DNA of 11,073 bases from Saccoglossus kowalevskii (taxonomy: Eukaryota; Hemichordata; Enteropneusta; Harrimaniidae). Below the pieces are notes generated by a model. The model saw nothing but the letters and a program-made list of their open reading frames with translations, was not told the origin of the DNA and did no database searches. Where the stretch lies: contig NW_003110499.1 of NCBI RefSeq assembly GCF_000003605.2, positions 44,518-55,590 of the forward strand, read 5' to 3'. This document shows positions 7,117-11,073 of this stretch, in pieces. The position numbers and the translations under genes were made by a program. The stretch's first letter is position 1. The number at the start of each line of letters is the position of its first letter.

Positions 7117-7175
7117 GAAACTTGTGGATTGGTTTCCATGCGTGTGTTTGCGCATCTGTGTGTCAGTTTGTTTGT
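7117..7175 (+). repeat. GT/GC-rich simple-sequence patch, possible repeat head
   Basis: The stretch ggtttccatgcgtgtgtttg then cgcatctgtgtgtcagtttg resembles the GTGC/GTGT-rich head of the dispersed family at 2485-2525 and 9501-9541. The following blocks of the family are not recognisable, so it may be a fragment or an unrelated microsatellite. Confidence 0.35.
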
Positions 7176-8430
7176 CAAACAGTATCCATCAGTGTTTCCT
7201 GTGTATTCCAATAATGTTCTCAAAATATTATGGTCAGTTATACTCGCCAGCTCCAGTCTGGACATTGGTTATTCACATGTGTTAAATTAGAGGATCTCAA
7301 CAGCAATGCATACATTCACTGCACTTGGCTTCTGGTCAACCAAACCGTATGGCTGGCAAAAAGTATTACAGCATTTATTTTGTTAATGGTAGTAACTACA
7401 ACCTGTGCCGAATGTTTCAAACTTATTCATATCTCACGAATTGAAAACATGTAGCTTCAAGGCCAACAAGACAATAACGAAAAATACACAGCTCGATTCC
7501 AACAACCAAACGAGGGTGTAATATTGTGATGAAATCACCTTTATGGCAACACTTTTGATTTTACTTAAACATGCGAACAAAAACTAAAACAACTACTTGG
7601 TTTATGTCTAAACTGCTAAAAAAAACTCAAACAAAACATAGCCCAATAAATTCCTAGAAGTGTATCTTATACAAAACATCTGGATACCCGCTGTCTACAA
7701 AAGGTTTGCAGCGCCAGGCAACGATTAAAACTAGGATCCAAAGGTCTATGGTCAAATAAGGTCGGAATTCTAGGGATAAGCTAAGAAATTACAACTTGTA
7801 GAACATTGGCAATTGCTAGGGAAACCAACTTGAATCAAAGAAGCTCCGACTAGATAACGAGATGGTGCATAAGGAAGAAGGGAAAAGTGTGATGTAACAG
7901 TTATGACACCTAAACTATTGGGATGTTAGTTTCGCCAATGAAAAGTCATAACCATAACAGTGGTGTAATTAAGTGATGGAGAAAAGAACGAAAAACAGGT
8001 GATTAGCATTAAAGATCTCATCTTTGGGCTATACAAATTTGAAATAAACGGTACAATTGTTATCATAGAGACATCACGTACGTTGTAATATTAAACACAT
8101 GTAGTACAGGAATTTTATAAATACATTGTTTACTAACTCTGTTCAGTAGTGGCAATTTCGTAATACTTTCTTTCGGACTCAAACCTGGAAATCACGTGAT
8201 CATGCCAACGGTGCAGCCTTTGGTCGATTGCATGTTTACTTTATTTATAGTGTGTGCGAGAATAAGCAGTAAATTTAAGACCATGCTCGTTGCGTCGTTC
8301 AGATAATAGGCGTGTCTCAGGCTCACCCGAATTTTAGGCTTTCCTAGATTTCGTGTGTTAACACGAACTAAATATATATAGGTCATGGAAGTGGTGTCCG
8401 GGCAGGCTCTAATTTTAATCCCCGAGTTAG
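7176..8430. other. Intergenic stretch without a recognisable gene
   Basis: Base composition is slightly less AT-rich than the flanks. Open frames at 7230-7454 (+) and 8192-8386 (-) encode peptides with no motif I recognise and no convincing splice context. A 10-bp palindrome atcacgtgat, containing an E-box CACGTG, is at 8191-8200. It could be intron or upstream sequence of the possible exon at 8707-8881, but no first exon is identified. Confidence 0.4.
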
Positions 8431-8577
8431 CCGGCCAAATTACAGTATACGCAAGTGCCAGATTACATAATTATCACTATCGTTGACCACAGTCTCTCAA
8501 CTGCGTTGACTGAATATGCAAATCGTGAGCTTTGGTGCACAGTCTTAAACCTTTTCATAATCGCAACAACGATGGAT
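8431..8577 (+). CDS. Weak exon candidate
   Basis: The frame is open from 8431 to 8643. A good acceptor (ggccaaattacag, ending 8445) and a strong donor (ggat|gtgagt, at 8578) lie within it. The peptide includes HSLSTALTEYANRELWCTVL. However, ending at 8577 leaves phase 0, which does not fit the frame preferred for the exon at 8707 (which needs two carried bases). I do not recognise the peptide. Confidence 0.15.
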
Positions 8578-8662
8578 GTGAGTGTGAGAGGAATGAGTTT
8601 GACTCCCAGGGAAATAAAATCGTTATATGGATGGAAACCAAATTAAAAAAGAAAGGCAGATC

Positions 8663-8690
8663 GCATGTCATGTCATGTCATGTGTCATGT
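8663..8690 (+). repeat. CATGT pentanucleotide microsatellite
   Basis: Short run of gcatgtcatgtcatgtcatg followed by tgtcatgt, four to five units, directly upstream of the possible acceptor at 8706. Confidence 0.85.
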
Positions 8691-8706
8691 CTCTTCACTA
8701 TTGCAG

Positions 8707-8881
8707 AGTTTCCGCTCAACAGTTCAGAACAAATCATATCCCAGATCAAATTGAACAGTTCGTTTTTGCCCACTCTACCGCCATCCACGACTCATTATTT
8801 GGTGAGGAGCATAAACAATTGTTTACCTTGTTTATTGAAACACTTAAAATTCCTCAGAAGAAATTAAAATGGTTACAATAA
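8707..8881 (+). CDS. Possible orphan 3'-terminal exon of an unknown gene
   Basis: A strong acceptor (tctcttcactattgcag, ending 8706) is followed by an open frame running to TAA at 8879-8881. It gives about 57 residues: VSAQQFRTNHIPDQIEQFVF, then AHSTAIHDSLFGEEHKQLFT, then LFIETLKIPQKKLKWLQ. Composition and spacing look protein-like, with an amphipathic helix (EEHKQLFTLFIETL) and a basic end. The frame enters with the third base of a codon, so an upstream exon must end in phase 2; I found none that fits nearby. Frame 8532-8867 overlaps it but has less protein-like composition. No polyadenylation signal follows closely. I do not recognise the family; it could also be a transposon remnant. Confidence 0.35.
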
Positions 8882-9494
8882 CTACTAAGCTATAAGAACA
8901 CATATTTAAAACATGTCACAAAAATATTATCTAAAGCACGACAATGATGATAACTAGTGATGATAATAATAATAACAATAACAATAATAACATTAATAAT
9001 AATAATAATAATACTAACAGTAAAGAAGCAATATAAATCAATGAAACATGGAAAAGGAATGAAATGAAATAGTATTAAAGGAGAAAAATATTTATGTCAA
9101 CTTGCCAGAAAGTGTAGCTGTTCGTGTTATTTTTGATAAATTGGGCAATTGGTATTTGTACATTCAGGTTTATATCACCCATTTTAAAAAATTGTTGTAG
9201 TCACTCATATTCGTGAAGTTTATAATGTTTTTAGTAGTTTCTTTAAATAGTACTTTACGTGATTTCTCGCAATTAATAATAAAATGTCACTCATCTTCTA
9301 CTTCATTATTTAAACACATGTTTTCATATTTCAGGTTTTGGTTTGGTATACCTCTCTGTTTCAATTTTATGGTTGCTCAGACTGAACCTACTGATACACT
9401 TACGTTGTTCAGCATTCTTTATTTTGATCACGTAATTTTCCAAAATTGAAATCACTTTTGAATTTTTTGTACCATCTGAGTTTATTAGTTAGTT
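8882..9494. other. AT-rich spacer with AAT-type microsatellite
   Basis: No gene is recognised. A GATGAT/AATAATAAC/AATAAT imperfect trinucleotide tract occupies about 8944-9013 (longest pure run about six AAT units near 8994-9012). The open frame at 9213-9449 encodes a hydrophobic peptide typical of translated AT-rich DNA. Confidence 0.7.
8944..9013 (+). repeat. Imperfect (AAT)n / (AAC)n microsatellite
   Basis: Tract of GAT, AAT and AAC triplets, for example aataataataacaataacaa, interrupted by a few substitutions. Confidence 0.85.
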
Positions 9495-9510
9495 TTGACC
9501 ACCTGTGTCC

Positions 9511-9541
9511 GTGCGTGCGTGTGTGCGTGCGTGCGTGCGTC
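9511..9541 (+). repeat. GTGC-type simple repeat
   Basis: gtgcgtgcgtgtgtgcgtgc followed by gtgcgtgcgtc forms the head of copy D. It is an unusually CpG-rich patch in AT-rich DNA. Confidence 0.9.
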
Positions 9542-10307
9542 CGGACCTGTATCTTATAATTGCCTGGACCAATCACAATCAAACTTCACACATACATCAT
9601 ACATGATATTATACATATGCACGTCAATTTGTTTCACGATCTGATTCAAGATGGCCGAATGGCGGCCATTTTTGTGCTAAAAATCATCAAAATCAAGCAT
9701 TTTTCTGCTGTTTACAGATGGATTTTGTTCAAAACTGGCGGCCATTTTGTTTTAATGAATGTGGTTCTAGTGCCAAATCTCTGACTTGCTTTGACTGATT
9801 ATGTTCACATTTTAAATATTCATTATAGATAATGTCATAGATATACAAATATATTGGTTTGACGATTCTATTAAAGATGGCCGAATGGTGGCCATTTTTG
9901 TGCTAAAATATCACCAAAATCAAGCATTTCCTGGCTGTTTACAGATGGATTTTGTTCAAACTTGGTATATACATTATACATTATAGGAACGTGATGCAAA
10001 TAATTTTGTTTTTCAGATTACGGTCATTTTGTTTTAATAAATGGGCTTCTAGACCCATATCTCCGACTTGTTTTCACTGATTATTTTTTAATATTCATTA
10101 TACATCATGTCATAGATATACGGATATATTGGTTTGACGATCCATTTCAAAGTGGCCAAATGGTGGCTATTTTTGTGCTAAAGAAATCCTCAATTATCAA
10201 GCATTTCTTGCATTTATGGATGGATTTTGTTCATACTTATAACATACATTAGACATTACAGGTTCCTGATGCACGTCATTTTATTTTTCAGATTGGATTC
10301 AAAATGG

Positions 10308-10310
<3 letters not shown>

Positions 10311-10368
<58 letters not shown>
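10311..10368. repeat. (AT)29 dinucleotide microsatellite
   Basis: It is 58 bases of uninterrupted AT. Both sides carry a near-identical phrase: ttcaaaatggctgat before and tccaaaatggctgat after. It explains the Tyr-Ile runs of open frames overlapping it on both strands, which are not genes. Confidence 0.97.
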
Positions 10369-10372
<4 letters not shown>

Positions 10373-10544
10373 CCAAAATGGCTGATTTTTTGGCTATCAT
10401 CAGTACCTATGTTAATGTCCCTTTTCCAGTATAGTTTATATATTTTTTCAATTTCCAAACTTAATTTCTTGATTATTCTGCCGTTTAGTATAATTGTTAT
10501 TTCGATAATTTGTGTTTGGTTTATTTCAGTTAACAGTGTAGTTT

Positions 10545-11073
10545 GATTTGACCAATTCATATGATGTATTAATTAATTGTTTTTTGATGAATACATGAAG
10601 CGGATATTTCCCCAGTTCCCCATAAATATTCATAAGTTCTTCCTGATTTCTAAAACGAAACGACAAACAATTATGCTTTCGTGACCCTAGATGTCACTTC
10701 TGTAAACTAGTATGGGCCTAATTAGTTTATCGAGAAGGGATAGCATTGTAAGTGGATTTAAATTGGGCTTATGTCCAAGATTTGCTTTAATGCTTTAGTC
10801 TTAATGTTTTCATTGCCTCTTTAAATGTTCCATTCGAACTTAATACAACCCCTAAATAGTTGTAGTGTCTAACCTCATTAATTTCTCCACGTTCATAGAA
10901 CAAGATTATTTTTTTATTGAAAACCATTATTTTTGTTTTCTCTATAATCAGTCCAATATTTTGTGTAAGTGGAAAGATTATCTAAGCTATTTTATAATTC
11001 ATGTTTTGTTTCTGAAGGATAAAAATGTCGTCTGCAAAAAGGAGGCACCCAACTTAACTGTTTCTCAGTGTGG
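10545..11073 (-). pseudogene. Decayed non-LTR retrotransposon (LINE) reverse transcriptase fragment
   Basis: Read on the minus strand from the right edge, the segment encodes the C-terminal half of a LINE reverse transcriptase. The catalytic box GCLLFADDIFIL lies at about 11015-11050, with the two Asp codons at 11030-11032 and 11027-11029. It is followed by IEKTKIMVFNKK, then VRHYNYLGVVLSSNGTFKEA (about 10815-10875), SLLDKLIRPILVYRSDI (about 10694-10740) and YGELGKYPLHVFIKK (about 10580-10624). These blocks in this order are typical of jockey/CR1/L2-like elements; I cannot assign the clade. Stops at 11054-11056, 10982-10984 and 10787-10789 and at least two frame changes show it is dead. A TAG replaces the Trp expected in the SDIWG phrase. 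It continues past the right edge of the window. Confidence 0.8.

Larger units (their letters stand above)
9495..10385 (+). mobile_element. Dispersed repeat family, copy D (longest, internally triplicated)
   Basis: It starts with ttttgaccacctgtgtccgt and a (GTGC)n head (9511-9541), then cggacctgtatcttataatt, acatcatacatgatattata, and ttcacgatctgattcaag. The core atggccgaatggcggccatt (9651-9670) recurs at 9877-9896 (atggccgaatggtggccatt) and about 10152-10171 (gtggccaaatggtggctatt). Each is followed by tttgtgcta, then a CAAAATCAAGCATT-like phrase and an acagatggattttgttca-like phrase. So the internal block is present three times at spacings of about 226 and 275 bp. It ends with gattggattcaaaatggctg and the (AT)n tract. 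No transposase or terminal inverted repeats are seen. The open frame at 9560-9784 is this repeat translated. Confidence 0.75.

Noticed and set aside
7230-7454. 74-codon + strand open frame with hydrophobic stretches
   Set aside because: Considered as a small membrane protein, but there is no clear signal peptide pattern, promoter or splice context. Hydrophobic runs are common in translated T-rich DNA.
8191-8200. E-box palindrome atcacgtgat as a promoter element
   Set aside because: A single 10-bp palindrome with no identifiable downstream first exon or start site; noted only within the intergenic description.
8192-8386. 64-codon minus-strand open frame
   Set aside because: No motif or context; composition is like translated non-coding DNA.
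9213-9784. Open frames at 9213-9449 and 9560-9784
   Set aside because: The first is T-rich non-coding sequence giving a hydrophobic peptide; the second is a translation of the dispersed repeat.
10288-10560. Open frames on both strands across the (AT)29 tract
   Set aside because: Tyr-Ile runs come from the microsatellite. The minus-strand frame may include a little LINE 3' sequence but is not an intact gene.

Overview
This is eukaryotic, animal-type DNA. It is clearly AT-rich by eye and has spliced exons with consensus GT/AG borders, long introns, micro- and minisatellites, a tRNA-derived SINE, a decayed LINE and several copies of a dispersed repeat. The RNF213-type gene and the repeat style suggest an invertebrate metazoan, most likely a marine lophotrochozoan or invertebrate deuterostome. 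The species cannot be fixed from the sequence alone.

The only securely recognised gene is on the + strand at 1252-5417: the 3' end of an RNF213 (mysterin)-like giant E3 ubiquitin ligase gene. Six exons (1252-1432, 1588-1897, 3103-3288, 3956-4045, 4646-4830, 5261-5417) join in one reading frame. They encode about 368 residues ending at a TAA, and they match the C-terminal domain of RNF213. The AAA+ core, RING and RZ finger of that family must lie upstream, outside the window. One intron needs a GC-AG splice pair to keep the frame. The next exon upstream is unresolved: an open stretch at 970-1219 is interrupted by one in-frame TAA.

Layout: 1-475, a 15-bp minisatellite; 476-1251, probably intronic, with two weak exon candidates; 1252-5417, RNF213-like exons, whose introns hold a dispersed-repeat copy (2479-2955) and a tRNA-derived SINE (about 3410-3605); 5418-6425, 3' UTR or 3' flank up to a good AATAAA; 6466-7175, repeat fragments and a degenerate tandem repeat; 7176-8430, no recognisable gene; 8431-8881, one possible orphan 3'-terminal exon; 8882-9494, AT-rich spacer with an AAT-type microsatellite; 9495-10385, a large internally repeated copy of the dispersed element ending in an (AT)29 tract; about 10545-11073, a decayed LINE reverse transcriptase fragment on the - strand.

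I see no operon-like or defence-island-like set of genes and no convincing undescribed system. The points most worth checking are the GC-AG intron, the in-frame stop upstream, the dispersed element with its YY1-like palindromic core, and the orphan exon.
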